Shown here: piece after piece, positions 23,315 to 35,369 of the stretch | Position numbering within the stretch: position 1 is the stretch's first letter | How the letters are laid out: each line of letters starts with the position of its first letter | Source of the DNA: Xylaria sp. FL1777 | Lineage: Eukaryota; Ascomycota; Sordariomycetes; Xylariales; Xylariaceae | Reading direction: 5' to 3' | DNA length: 64,000 nt | NCBI GenBank assembly: GCA_022578965.1 | Contig: MU400512.1 | Coordinates: 558,001-622,000 of the forward strand | Translations under genes and position numbers: made by a program | The notes under the pieces: model-generated | What the model was told of the DNA's origin: nothing | The model's input: the letters and a program-made list of their open reading frames with translations, nothing else | Databases searched by the model: none

Positions 23315-24964
23315 ATGTGGCTGATAGACACGTCCACATTAAAGCTGAAGTTCGTCACAGAGGCCGAGAAAGGGTCTTACGTTATTTTATCTCACACCTG
23401 GGGCGATGACGAGGTTTCTTTCGAGCAGTTTCGCAGGTCTGACCCGGCGTGGCTGGACGACGCACGGCAACAAGACGGGTTTTCCAAGATTGCCAAGACA
23501 TGCGAACTTGCTGCCCTGAAGGGTTTCTCGTATGCTTGGATCGACACTTGCTGCATTGATAAATCTTCAAGCGCGGAGCTCTCGGAAGCAATCAACTCCA
23601 TGTTCAAGTACTATCAGGACGCCGCCTTCTGCATAGCATTCATCTCTGACCTCCCCACCACCGAGCCCCTCGACTTCGAGTTCGAGAATCGGTTTCCTCA
23701 TTGTCGCTGGTTGACACGGGGCTGGACGCTTCAGGAGTTAATCGCTCCTACTCATGTCTTATTCTACGACTCAACCTGGACGTTTAGAGGGTCTAAGCAG
23801 GACTGGAAGGATCTCCTATGTAAAGAGACAGGCGTAGACGAGGCTGTATTGAATGACCCAACCGGCCTGCGCCTTATTCCTATAGCGCAACGCATGTCAT
23901 GGGCTTCGAATCGCCAAACAACGAGAATCGAAGACATGGCCTATTGCCTCCTTGGAATCTTCGATGTCAACATGCCATTGATATATGGAGAGGGTCGGAA
24001 AGCTTTTATTAGGTTACAAGAGGAAATTGCGAAGGACTCATATGACCTGTCTCTGTTTGCATGGCGACAACTGGATGATTCTCAAGACTACCGAGGAATA
24101 TTGGCAAGATCTGCGGCAGAGTTCTCTCACTGTCGTGGAATCGAGACCTGGGCTAAAGACGGCATCTTCCCAATCGAATTCACCTTCACAAACAGAGGTC
24201 TTCGTCTAGAGACTGATTTATTAGACCCTCTAGTCGCTCACGACGATTTGATATGGAATTTAGGTTGCTCATTCCGTATTAGTTGGGCCGCTTGGATGTC
24301 TCAAAGATGGATTGGAATCTATCTTGCAAAAACACAGGACGGCTTCGTCCGCGCCAGGCCAGGCGAGCTGTTTGAACCAAGAGGCCAGACATGTCAACGA
24401 ACCCCACCAAAACTAATATATATACGGAAAATGGTAGATTCGATCGAGTCACATGATATAGAGCGAAGGTTCGAGCGGTCCATAAAGGTTAAACTCGGTC
24501 GATCGCGAGATAGCTCCCTATGCATCACTTTAGATACGTTTCTCCCAGAGGGGCTCTGGGTCGAAAACCATAAGTCCTTCCTTCACCAAGGCCGAGGAAT
24601 AAATGCATATATTCGAAGTCGAGTCTCCCTGCCCAATAAGACCTTCAAGCACATAATCGTTGCCTTCTCCACCATGGACACACCTATTTGTACTATTTTC
24701 TACGATGGTGACTATTTGTGGTCCCAAATTAACCAGTTTTTGGACGTATCCGACGATAGGGCGGATTTCGTAACGATCGACAAATTGAGAAACACTCTTT
24801 CTATACATGGATATTCACTTTCATCAAGGGCGAAGGAAATTATCAAATTTCCGGAGTTGAATATATCTATACCTGTTTTCGCAGAACTAAAAGAGTATAC
24901 CTCTGAAGGGGGCCAATCGCGGTTCACCTTGCAGATCAGTGTCCTAGAGAAAGTAGGGACTTGA
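23315..24964 (+). CDS. HET-domain protein (heterokaryon incompatibility type)
   Basis: Single exon, 549 residues. The HET domain occupies about residues 22-250: YVILSHTWGDDEVSF near residue 22, YAWIDTCCIDKSSSAELSEA near 73, RWLTRGWTLQELIAP near 132, and the GIFDVNMPLIYGEG motif near 210. This order is characteristic of HET-domain proteins such as those acting in vegetative incompatibility, where activation leads to death of fused cells. The C-terminal 300 residues form the less conserved second part commonly seen after HET; there is no NACHT, WD40 or ankyrin region. Divergent to an unknown gene. Fungal genomes carry many HET genes, so a role in self/non-self recognition is inference. Confidence 0.9.
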   Translation: MWLIDTSTLKLKFVTEAEKGSYVILSHTWGDDEVSFEQFRRSDPAWLDDARQQDGFSKIAKTCELAALKGFSYAWIDTCCIDKSSSAELSEAINSMFKYYQDAAFCIAFISDLPTTEPLDFEFENRFPHCRWLTRGWTLQELIAPTHVLFYDSTWTFRGSKQDWKDLLCKETGVDEAVLNDPTGLRLIPIAQRMSWASNRQTTRIEDMAYCLLGIFDVNMPLIYGEGRKAFIRLQEEIAKDSYDLSLFAWRQLDDSQDYRGILARSAAEFSHCRGIETWAKDGIFPIEFTFTNRGLRLETDLLDPLVAHDDLIWNLGCSFRISWAAWMSQRWIGIYLAKTQDGFVRARPGELFEPRGQTCQRTPPKLIYIRKMVDSIESHDIERRFERSIKVKLGRSRDSSLCITLDTFLPEGLWVENHKSFLHQGRGINAYIRSRVSLPNKTFKHIIVAFSTMDTPICTIFYDGDYLWSQINQFLDVSDDRADFVTIDKLRNTLSIHGYSLSSRAKEIIKFPELNISIPVFAELKEYTSEGGQSRFTLQISVLEKVGT

Positions 24965-25821
24965 GCAGGTAGATACAGTCATTCTAGAAAATGCACGCTG
25001 CATACTAGGACGTATAATACTTTCATCGAGGCCCTGGATTTCTTTCCTTTTCTTAGTTCTGCAGCAGCTATCCACTGAGTCATGCTGGTGAACTTGGTGT
25101 AAAGGTGAGACATTTCAGGATCATTTTCGGCCACCCCCCCTCCAGGTAAAGAAATCATCTAGATTGCCGAGATATAACTTTCTTTTCCTAATCAAATTGA
25201 AAATCTAACGTTTTATAACTAACGAGTTTATTATTTTTATATAGAACAGCCTTTTCTCCCCTTTTATCCTTCTCCATCTAATTGATCGTTATGCTATTCA
25301 AGGAGCTAGGTGATTGATTCTGGAAAGTATAATCTTCTTCTTCATTCTTTTTTTTTTCAGTCATCCATTACTACGAGAAATATTTTCGCAAACGTCAGAG
25401 TTGTGTTATTTATTTTTGTGGCAAGCTTGAAGGGACAGCACTTACAACTCCGGCTGAATTTCGAGAATTTCCAAGCAAGCAAGGTATTCTTCTTGTACTC
25501 CACTCAGGGGCTCAACTCCCCCACTACTTTTTTTCAAACCATTGTAGGATTTGCTAAGACTAAGTTGTTAACTTGGAAAATTTACTAAGGAAAGTTATTT
25601 CAAGCGATCAGGTAAGTGCTTTGGGAAATTACACTATCTCACTATAGGCTTCTATGGAAACGAGGTTTAGTTACACTTCAAGATTTTGGTACAACTTATT
25701 ACATATGAAGCGTTTCAATATATTTAGTGAACCAATCCTTGGTAGGGTAAGTCTTCTTGTATTCATTGGTCATACTTCACTGGAGGAATTACCCTAGCAA
25801 TCAAGATGACCATTCAATATC
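24965..25821. other. AT-rich intergenic region between convergent genes
   Basis: About 860 bp with homopolymer T and A runs. The short frame at 25310-25588 has no family features. No gene is called. Confidence 0.5.
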
Positions 25822-28084
25822 TTACCCCTCCTTCTCATTAACTTTGGTTTCGCCCGCTTGCGTCTTACCAATTTTCTCTTCGTTTGTAGTTACGGACTCA
25901 AAGTCTTCCTCGTGTATCATGAATGCCTCTTCGTTGATGTGTCGGTGTCTCCACCAAAAGATAATAGTCTGAACGAACAGAGCGATGGCGGGGGCAGCCC
26001 AAGCCCACACAAGGGTCGGGTCCGTGATGGCCGGGACTAAGATCTCTCCTAGGGCGCTAGATAGGGCTGTCATGAATAGGAAGAGAGCAACAACGGTGGC
26101 TCGCATGTTTTCTGGGGCTCGAGCGTAGGCGAGCTCATACGAGGTCACGTTGACGAAGATCTCGGATAGGGCGCCTAACACGACGTTTGGAATCTGCCAC
26201 CAAATGTTGATAGGTGATACCTCATCGCAAGTGCTAGCATAGTATCCGCTATTGAAAAGTCAGTATATGGATTGGTCCGTCAAGAATTTGCGCCTGGGTC
26301 ACTCACCATGGACTTGTCGCATATACGCGATACTGGACGATAGCACCGATGATACCCGAAGCAGTAGCGAGAAGGAATCCAAATATCATGCGATCGATAC
26401 GTCCAAACTTGATGCCCCTACGCTGAAGGAGAGGATTCACGACTTCGGCTATGAATGGCGATGCCACGATAATGGTCAATGGATTGAAATGAGATAGGAG
26501 ATCGTTCGGCGCGCCATCGGTTGTCATGGCAGCTCCTTGGTTACTCGATACCGAGCCCACACCGCCGTCGTTTAGATTCCAGATGGGGATGTAGAGGAAT
26601 ATCTGGACAGCGTCCCACGTGCGCGCCACATCACTAACGTCCTTCTCCGAATAATTGACAGTTACGCCGCGCTGGGCAAGCGTAGAAGGCTTGACATTAT
26701 TCCACAGGTTCTTCGAGAAAATATTGCCTTTACTCTTTTTGAGCGCTGAGATGGTTATCTTGGTGAAGCGCGTTAAATCGGAACCAACAGGCTTTTTCCT
26801 GATTGTTCGCTTATACACTACAATTCTCCGAGGTCAGCCATCAGGCGTAAATCACTAGTTGTTTTTCTAGCATAGCTTGACAATATCCATAAGGGAACCC
26901 CTTTAACCAGGAGAGTAGACAGGTCCAGGCAAATTAAGGAGCGATGAGTAGTAACGAAGATGGGATATACTTACTAGCACCCAGCAAGAATGGTAAAAGG
27001 AAGTAGATAATACCAGGCGCAAGGAAGGCAAGCCAAAAGCCGCGATATTTCTCAATATAGACGACGGCGATCGAGAAGAAAGCCCCCACGTTCACGAAAG
27101 CGTAGAAGATCAGCAGGATGTGGCTAATCGTTGTCTCGGGGTCCACGAGAACCTTCTCTCCGGACTTGAGAACTTTGGTATACTCGCGTTGGTGCTTGTA
27201 TTGGTCGATAAGAGTCGGCGCGATGTTGGGCTTGAAGATACCAGCTCCAATGGCAAGAAGGAAGAAGCTGACAAGAAAAGGTGCGACACCTTTTCCGGCT
27301 CTGAGTAGAGCTGGCGCTGCGCCACCGACTGATTCTTATGTTAGTGCCTGGATATCTCATGCTGAAGATCTTATCAACGTACTGTGGTAATCACAAATGT
27401 TAGCTTATTCACTCTATATAGGTATGCAATCCGCATTGCGATGGGCACTCACCTCATAATCACATGCGCCAGTCCACCGATCAACACACCATATACAATG
27501 GCGGGATACCGACCGACCTTGGTGTCCGCCCACCAAGCACCGAAGATAGGAATAATGTAGGCCAGGAAGGTGAACAAGAGACCCAATGCAGAGGCTGCTT
27601 GAAGACCGAGGTTGAGCGCTCCAGCATGCGCATTGGGGTTGTTACCGTTAACCGCGCCTGTACCGTCACCGCCCTCAGGAAGAGGAAACTGGAGGTAGTT
27701 GTTGAAAACAGCTTTAACACCATAGTAGGACGCGCGCTCGGATGCTTCGACCAGGCATAAAGTCCAGGCAGTCCACGGAACCGTGTCATACACCTTGCGC
27801 AGGGTCGTACGTTCCTCCTCAGTAGGCGGTGGATAGGCCTCAAGATCGACGCCTTGGCTGTTTGATTCCAGAGAGTCGACCTGAGATTCCGTAGCTCCAT
27901 GCTTTGGAACAGTCTCAACACTATGCTCCTTCTCAGCATCGATGAACTTGTTGGTGGAACCCGCCGCGGCGGGTTCCACCACGTCGTGGTGGACATTCAA
28001 GCCGACGACATTCTCGGCGCCGGTGGTATTCGCAGCTGTACGGGAGCCCATCTCGTCAGCCGGGAACCAAGGGGAGCGCTGCAA
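25822..28084 (-). CDS. PTR2-type proton/oligopeptide transporter (POT family)
   Basis: Multi-exon minus-strand gene: 28084-27453, about 27328-26975, 26817-26307 and 26248-25822. The protein (about 640 residues) matches fungal PTR2: an acidic cytoplasmic N-terminus, then SERASYYGVKAVFNNYLQFPL (POT signature), GAWWADTKVGRYPAIVYG, AIGAGIFKPNIAPTLIDQY (second signature), and membrane helices to FVQTIIFWWRHR. It imports di- and tripeptides across the plasma membrane with protons. Exon joins 2-3 (GA + M) and 3-4 (restoring TSPCGYYASTCDEVSPINIWWQ) are in phase. The join of exons 1 and 2 is not: the best donor leaves 2 nt and the best acceptor needs 1, so a microexon or an indel must lie between. The start could also be the Met at 28051. 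Confidence 0.85.
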
Positions 28085-28968
28085 TGCAACGTCACTTACC
28101 CATTATTGATCGGATGGTCTACGACGACGACACAGGTGTTATATCAGGAGCTTGGCAGACTAACCTAACAAACAACAGATTCCCGGCCACAGTATAGCGG
28201 ACATGGGAGGAGAGAGACGAGGCACATCACATCCACGTGGACTGCGCTCTCTTATATGGCGGACAGCTATCACGCGATATTCCCAGGTGCTTACTGCATA
28301 CCACACATATCACGCATACCACAAAAGGCCCTCGGGAATGTAGCTAGTGTGAGAGGTATCTCGGGTGGCCAGCCACTCGCCAATTTGCCGACGGCTAAGA
28401 AGCACCGACCTGCCCCATAGGAACCGTCCATTAATGGACATGGTGACACCACGGTGGGAAGGTGGCAGAGTGGGAAAGTGGAAAGTATCGATGCTGCAGC
28501 GGGATCGAGGTAGGTCAACGGCGCTAAGATGGCGACAGCACATCTGGACACCCTTGCGTGATTGCTACCATGTATCGCATCTTGCTGTCCCTTTCAATGT
28601 TTGGCATCGCACACATCGCAATGTGCAATCGCAGAGACCATCTCAGACTTCTTCTTTATATGTAAGTGTTTATCTTTGTCGAGACATCGCCTGTGTATTA
28701 CTTACTGACTTACTGAGTATCTGGGTGGTACACTGGATGTTGTGTGATGTCTGGTGTGATGCAAGGGACCTCTCTCAATCAATCAATGAATACGTCTCTC
28801 TCGTACTATTCGTCGGATACATTAAGTACTATACCGCCTTAGGTTACACATATCGGGAGTCCATCTCCACAATAGATAATATATATACATTAGGTAGGCT
28901 ATCTACTCCATTTGTTTTGGGATGGAGATAAGACGCTTGTCATCTTCCATACGTAAGTACCTACTTAG

Positions 28969-28987
28969 TACGCAGTACCACTGCGTA
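28969..28987. repeat. Short perfect hairpin
   Basis: TACGCAGT and ACTGCGTA are exact 8-bp inverted arms separated by ACC. It shares the ACGCAGTA core with the larger hairpin about 80 bp downstream. Confidence 0.6.
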
Positions 28988-29053
28988 TGCACAGAAGCTC
29001 TTATCTCGCTTAGCGAACAATGAACAATCCAACACCCATGTGTACTACCTACA

Positions 29054-29087
29054 CATACGCAGTATACTACTGTATATACTGCGTATG
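29054..29087. repeat. 13-bp perfect inverted repeat
   Basis: CATACGCAGTATA and TATACTGCGTATG are exact inverse complements with an 8-nt loop. Function unknown; possibly the end of a small inverted-repeat element. Confidence 0.65.
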
Positions 29088-31277
29088 CGTATACTTGGCT
29101 GTGCCGCATCTTCTAGAACAAAAGAGGTGTGTTTGTGTATAAGCGTATAACAGAAAATCATCAGTACAGCTGGTCTAGACCCTTTGCGCAACAATGGATA
29201 TCCCTCATACCCAGAATCTAAGTGAGGTTCTGGCATACTTTACTCGTCCTAGAAACCAAACACCACGGTTTTGGTACCAACTTGCGACTCTCGCACGATC
29301 CGTCAGCCATTCATCAACGCCGCTGTATCTGGACGCCCCCGCATCACCCGACACCGCCATTATCCGAGTGAGCTTCGGCTTTGCTGACTGAGACAACGTG
29401 AGAAAGGCTGCCAAAAGAAGAAAAATCAACGAGATGATGTTCTAGGTCGCGGATCCTAACGTTTCGCCGCTCACATGATGTGACCGAGGCTCAACTAGCG
29501 CCGCTGGGATGGCACACTACTCCAGTTACGGAGTTCTACAGATAGGCTGGAGTCGTCTAGCCGTTGAACTGGAACTAGCTCTAAAGATAGTTAGTATAGG
29601 TAGTACAACGGTGTGAGATTTGTTCATGTAGAAACCACGTTTTAGTTCTCACCCCTGTGTGTTATCCACTAGACATGGTGCTTGAAAACACTGGGCGTTG
29701 GGTCGATATGCTGGTAGAAAATCTCTCGTGTACTTTAGTTGATTGCGTTATGGACTAATACATTGCCTAATGCATGTCAACCAACGTGTGACGGTGGAGT
29801 GAGACAGGGACAGGCACATGCCTGAGAGGGGTTAGAACTCGATCCTGGGCGTGGGAGTTTTCGATCGAGATCTTTTGAAAGTAAGACTTCACTCTCTAGG
29901 TGTTGATGAGTATTCCTAGCGCTTCAACTCTCCTCACTCAATGAGATAAACTCATAATATTTGTATAATAGTTATCGTAGTAATTATAGGTCGAGTGGCT
30001 ACTGTGATAGTTTACACTACTGGTGATTACAGTTTTTACTAATCTTATTATACAAAGGGGGAAGTTCTATAAGTACGTATGTGTACTAGCACAGCATGCA
30101 TTGTTAGTTCATATACACCCTAGTCTATAGGTTTGGCTTCCACATGGTTCCGTGACGATGGTAATGGAATCAGTATGTTTGCGATTCCTATTGCTTGGAT
30201 GCCCGTCACCCATTTTATTTAGGCTTGAATCTGATGTGTTGTTACACGAGAGGTCGAGCGTACAGACTTAACCCTGTAACATAACTAATTACCGAGACAG
30301 ACCACTGGAAATATTAGTAGGAAAGCCGGGCAAGTATCTTTAGGGAGTAAAATGTTGACCTGTTGGTTCGATAGGCGCTGACGTTGCTACCAACTAAAAT
30401 GGCGTCAGTTTCTTATATAGAACCAACAATTTGGCCACATAGGAATATACAACTCGACAGCTGTAGAACTTCCCTTGGGCCGTTACTCTTTTAGTATGAT
30501 CATAGAAGCGGCGTCTTATTCCCTCTGGAATAGCGTGGGCTATATGTCGCCATACTACTAGTCCTAGACTTTGCGTATTCTATGCTTTTTGAAAAATAAG
30601 AATTGGTTTCGCCCATATCCGAAGTTTTCTGTTTCTATATGGAATGAAACTAGACTTATTGAAATAAGAATAGTAGTACACCATAGAAAGGATTTGGTTA
30701 GCACTCTAGGTGACATGTAATGGCTCTTGATACATCTAACATACATAACTCACGGTCAAAATTTAACTAGCTCGCGATTTTTTATACAAAGCTTTTTTAT
30801 GCCAAATAGATTTAGAAGAAAAGTCCCTCTGAAGCAAAGATATATCAAGATAAAAGCCCGCCCGTAATAAGCTATCACGATAGTATTATGGGTTACAGTT
30901 TCAATAGCATTGATTCTATTATGTCGGGAGGTCTTGGTTTTTGTAGAACAAGAATGTTACACATGATATTAGTCACCTTTCTAGCGTCTGACATGTTCCC
31001 TTCATATCTCAAGCAGTATCATATCCTGACCTTTACTCTACATATACTGAGTAAGTCATTCTTCCTTTCATTCCTGCCGTTTCTCTTTCTAAAAAGGGAC
31101 TGGTTCTATTATTCTATTGGCTCCCATCTGTTAGTGTCTTAACAGTTCGGCAGCTTTAAACCCGAGTCGCTTGTTATCAAGTAAGCCCAACCTACGGCGT
31201 AGGCAAGGCACTCCATACAATACCTACATGGGTACTACCAGTAGCTCTACAAGCTATAAAAGCCACTAATGATTAAC

Positions 31278-31469
31278 TGTCAAGAACTAGGGTCGCACTT
31301 ATGGGGAGACAGTCTAGTATCTTCTATATAAAGCCGGGTTCCCTTCTAATACTTCTTGGGGGAAGTTAGGAATTAATAATACCTAGGTATTGAGCCCTTA
31401 CCCATAACTACGACCGAGCAGCTACCCTCTAGTGACCCAACTTCACTCTGGAGACAAACACCTCTCATA
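31278..31469 (-). mobile_element. LTR-related sequence, inverted copy of the 19.5-kb solo LTR
   Basis: Read on the minus strand, this 192-bp stretch aligns along its length with 19507-19663: both share the GAGAGGTGTTT-like start, GGTCACTA-AGGGTAGCTGCT, GGTCGTAGTTAT, CAAGAAGTATT and a TTGACA end. It retains about 35 bp deleted in the other copy. The flanks show an imperfect 5-bp duplication (ATTAA / GTTAA). Several differences are G-to-A or C-to-T. No internal retrotransposon region is adjacent. Confidence 0.75.
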
Positions 31470-32172
31470 TTAATCCAGCACTACCTACCTAGGGAGCCCT
31501 TAAACAACTACAATCACCTTTAAAATACTTAAGGTGTAGAGTAGGTTGCTTGCAGTATCTGTAGGGAAATTACTATGTTAGATTTAAGGTGATGCCCGGA
31601 TATCAAAACAGCAGCCTACGCAATAGGTCAATATTGCTACTTAGGCTTAGTGATTGATCTGAGACAGATAGAGTCACGATCTGTCATACGATGATCGTAG
31701 TGGAAAATCATGCATACTTAACTAAAGCCCTGAAGGCGGTGAAAGGCGAGAGGTAGCTACTTAACCTATATATTACCTGGTAGACACTGGACAGACATAA
31801 TGATATATGATATATTATGGCTGACATACCTATACCTGCAAGGTCAAGGTTGTGGTTGTGGTGGTTGTGGGTATTGTGGAGATATCTAGATAGTGTTCTG
31901 CAGGGACCTTATGGGCGGGGCAGCTTCCCGCGATTAGTGGGTGCATTAGCGAGTCTACTGAACCTACCTTAGTGCCTAAGCTTCCTATATCGCCAGGTAG
32001 CTATACAGGTACCTATATCTACCGGTACGTGAAGGCACCACCGCCTATTCACATACAGTTTACAGCCATCTGCAATCTACCTTGACCACTTCTCCCTTTC
32101 ACTTACGCTCTTTACCTTTGCTTTTACTTTTACTTCTACTTCTACCTCTGCCTCTACCTCCATCGTCCTACC
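31470..32172. other. Intergenic region ahead of the MYND gene
   Basis: About 700 bp without a gene. It includes GT-rich repeats near 31840-31870 (TTGTGGTTGTGG type) and, at the end, the pyrimidine-rich leader of the next gene. Confidence 0.5.
32089..32165 (+). promoter_or_regulatory. Pyrimidine-rich tract before the MYND gene start
   Basis: A continuous CT-rich run made of imperfect CTTTTAC / CTTCTAC / CCTCTAC hexamer-like units ends 8 bp before the start codon. Such tracts commonly mark transcription starts and 5' leaders in filamentous fungi. Confidence 0.5.
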
Positions 32173-33685
32173 GTGTCGTGTTATTCCCGGCTGCCAATGC
32201 CGTCTCCAGCCGTCGCTCACGGCCCAAGCCCGTATAAAGGCCCCGTCGGATCTCTCCACCATCGCTGTCCGCTGTGTCCGTCACGCAAGGCAACTCGCTC
32301 TCAACTCCTGCGATGCAGCGCTTGTCGTGCGTTCCGCTACTGCAGCCGCGAGCACCAGGTCGCGCACCGGCCTCAACACAAGTCTGCCTGCACCAAGATC
32401 AAGAGTGCTCGCAGCAAGCTCGCCCGAGAAGAGCATGACGTCCGCAACGCCACCCCAGACTTCATGACCCCTGCCAACGCCTTCGAGACCGAAGTGGGCC
32501 ACTTTTGGGGGATTGTCAACACGCGAGACTACATGCGAGCGAGGTTCATGCTGACGAAACGGTTGTTCTTGCTGGGCACGTTGGATAGTGTTGACGAGGG
32601 CTTGGAACACCTGCGAGATATGTTGAGATTGTGCCGAAGCGATAACATGGGGGTAAGGCACATGTATGTGCACACTGGAGTCATTTTCTTCCCTTTCTGG
32701 TTACCTTATGACTCCCAACATGTCTCCGGAGCATGCATCACGGGCATAATATTCACCCAAAAGAGTAATTACTGACTCCAGCGAGAATAGTGTACCCGCA
32801 GTAATGCTTCGACTAGATCTTGACCAGGAGTGCTATGATTTCATGAAGTGGTGGGCAACATGCGACGAAGATGGCACCTACAATTGGGGCGACACGACCT
32901 TGCCGTACCTCGATCTCCGCGAGGCCAACGCTCTTGAGGATCCGGAATTTCTTCTTGGCGAATACGCAGAGCTGAACTACGTTGTCGCCCTTCTTCTTTT
33001 GAAGTTAAAACTGCTGATCGACGTTCGCGGTTTGAAGGTCGCCCGGAAGATCTTTACCCAACACCACCTCCCCTTTGAGCTTCAAGATCAGATCGAGCAG
33101 TACGTAGTTCGGAGTCCTCTCTCTATTAAAATCCAGAAAGAATCTACCAAGTCCCTTTACAAGACAGAAAAGAAACTTCTGCGCCAAATCCGCTCGCTTG
33201 GCACAGCCCTTATGGAAATTAACCACAACTTTCTCTATTCCCTCTTTGAGCCAGAGGAAGCACTCTCCAACGAACCCACTTCATACTCACGCGGGTCCTG
33301 GGAAGAAATGGCCCTCGCGATGCAGAACGCGTACTCCACGTGGTGGGAAACGGAAGGCGTCTTGGACCTACTAAAGGATGCGCGCGCTTGCGCGGCACGA
33401 GACTCGGAGTCTGAGATCGAGGACATGATGAAAGATGATAAGATTAGAAAGCATCGGACTGCAGCTGAGTTGTTGGCCGATATAAGTCTGAACCGGATCT
33501 GGGGATACCTGGATTACGCGGTCGACAATGCTTCGTACTTGGGCCCCTGGTCTGAGCGGCCTTCCGAGCGGTATACGAGGGAGAATAGGGGGAGTTGGGC
33601 GAGGGCTGTGGCAGAAGAGGAGGAATTTAATGCCTTGTTTGATGACGAAGCTGGAGTAATAGGAGAAGTAGGCGTAACTTTTTGA
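32173..33685 (+). CDS. MYND-type zinc finger protein
   Basis: Exons 32173-32663 and 32791-33685 give 461 residues. The join (donor GTATGT, acceptor AATAG, phase 2) was chosen because it restores NMGVRHIVPAVMLRLDLDQECYDF, a stretch conserved in this fungal family. The MYND finger lies near residues 32-73: CPLC, CSAC, YCSREHQ, H and C spaced as expected for two zinc ions. MYND fingers mediate protein-protein contacts. There is no SET domain; the rest is an uncharacterised helical region found in many ascomycete MYND proteins, with the motif DFMKWWATCDEDGTYNWGD. Cellular role unknown. Confidence 0.8.
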
Positions 33686-35369
33686 AATCGTTGCAAATTG
33701 CTACTCCATAAACTTGATAGAGTAGCGAAGACCTTATAGATCGCCTGGCAACCTGTACATGGCCATGAGACGGCTGTCAACGTGGGCAGCAGATGGCTGG
33801 CTGCCATCACGAATCTCAAACACCGACTGATGCGGTTCAACTTATCAAAATAATATCATGAAGCTTAATGCTTATCCTGCAGCTTCCTATTACGCTCATA
33901 CTTCTAATCTATTGCTTGAAGCCGCTGTTAATGATCTTAATAACTGATAGAAAAATAAATCAAAAACTTGATAGGAACCTCTTTCACTTAATGCTATGTG
34001 TTACCGATTTTTTTTTTAAAAAAGGCTGGCGACGTAGTGATCCTGTAGCATGGGCATAAACTGCCAATTATATAAGCTCATAATTTGCTTACGCAGAAGC
34101 AGAAGGCTCCCTGAACTGTAGTCCTAGAGCTGTGATTTATTTAAGTTTGTGGGAAGCTCAAAGGGACTCCCACTTACGCTCTTGATTTTGGAATTACAGC
34201 CTCCTATATAGGGGCCAACACTTGTTTAGTTGCTGTCTGCGCGATAGGAGGTAGGTACTCAAACCTACCTACTTACCTACCTATGTAGGAAACAGCACCA
34301 TTTAAAGGCCTAGCTTCAGCGAAGCGTACGAAACTCATATATATTCTACATATAGCTGCCCGAGGAGAAACTTGAGCTATTAGTGGAAGTGGGCATGTGC
34401 TAGCGAGAGAATAATCCCATACCATATAGTTAGAAGAAAATTATAAATTATAATATCACTTATTTCACTTGCACCTGGGCGAGTACGTATGTGAGAGTTT
34501 CTTGCGCTATGATTGCTTGGGCTCGCAATATCATGTCTGATATAGGTAGGTACTCTATGCATAGCACTGTAGATGTGGTTGAGTCTTGCGCCTTGTGTAC
34601 GTTGCCTACATCCGTGCACATCATAATCGCACAGCAGAATTAAGGAGTTCTACTGGAATTTAATCCAGCTGGTGCACGCCCAATTTAATAATCGCGTAGT
34701 TATTCCTAGTCACGAATCCAGGCTGCTAGATTCTATCTAGCCTTACTAACAGCCCCCACAGCCGCGAGTGATGCCATTACCTTTGATCTATCCCTTTCCA
34801 CTTCTGTCGAGTATGGTTATCTATCCTACCAATTCTCTAGGCAGTGCTACTTTGTATTTCCTCTTTGTTTCAAATACTTGCTTCTTATGTTTTCGGATTA
34901 GCAAGTATCTCTGAACGAAAGACTCGATTTTGACCTCCGGGGCTGCGGAGGTAAGTTTGTCTTAGTGTGCCATCTCTTCTCGCAGGTTAAATAGAGGAAC
35001 ACAGCTTGCTTCAGTGAAGCCGCGTAGCAAGATGAAGCGGAATTACTGACGCTCCTATTTCCGGTATTCTCTCCTTAACGTCGGAGGCTTCTCGCTCTGT
35101 TAGGGGGGATTCCAGTCCTAGCTGAAGAATCTATGAAACGTAATAATAGGTAGTCGCCTAAACCATGGTGGTTTTATTGTCTACATTTACGTATTTTATA
35201 CAAGCATAATATATTTGGGCGAATGTTGCTCTTTAAAATGTATTCCCCAGTTCAACTCGAGACACTTTGATGGTACCCTAGGTATCTTTTTGCCGGCCCC
35301 CAACTCCTTGTCATGCAATGCAACTGACATCCAAACTCCGTATGAAATGCAAATGATCTCTAGCGTTGC
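33686..35369. other. Intergenic region between convergent genes
   Basis: About 1.7 kb, AT-rich, with TACCTACC runs near 34250-34290. Small frames (33868-34059, 35215-35454) have no family features. No gene is called. Confidence 0.5.

Larger units (their letters stand above)
28085..31277. other. Long gene-poor region
   Basis: About 3.2 kb with no supported gene. The first 200-400 bp should be the PTR2 promoter. Hairpins with the shared ACGCAGTA motif occur at 28969-28987 and 29054-29087. The remainder is AT-rich, and the frames at 30564-30746 and 30888-31142 resemble nothing. Together with the LTR copy that follows, it looks like decayed accessory sequence. Confidence 0.5.
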
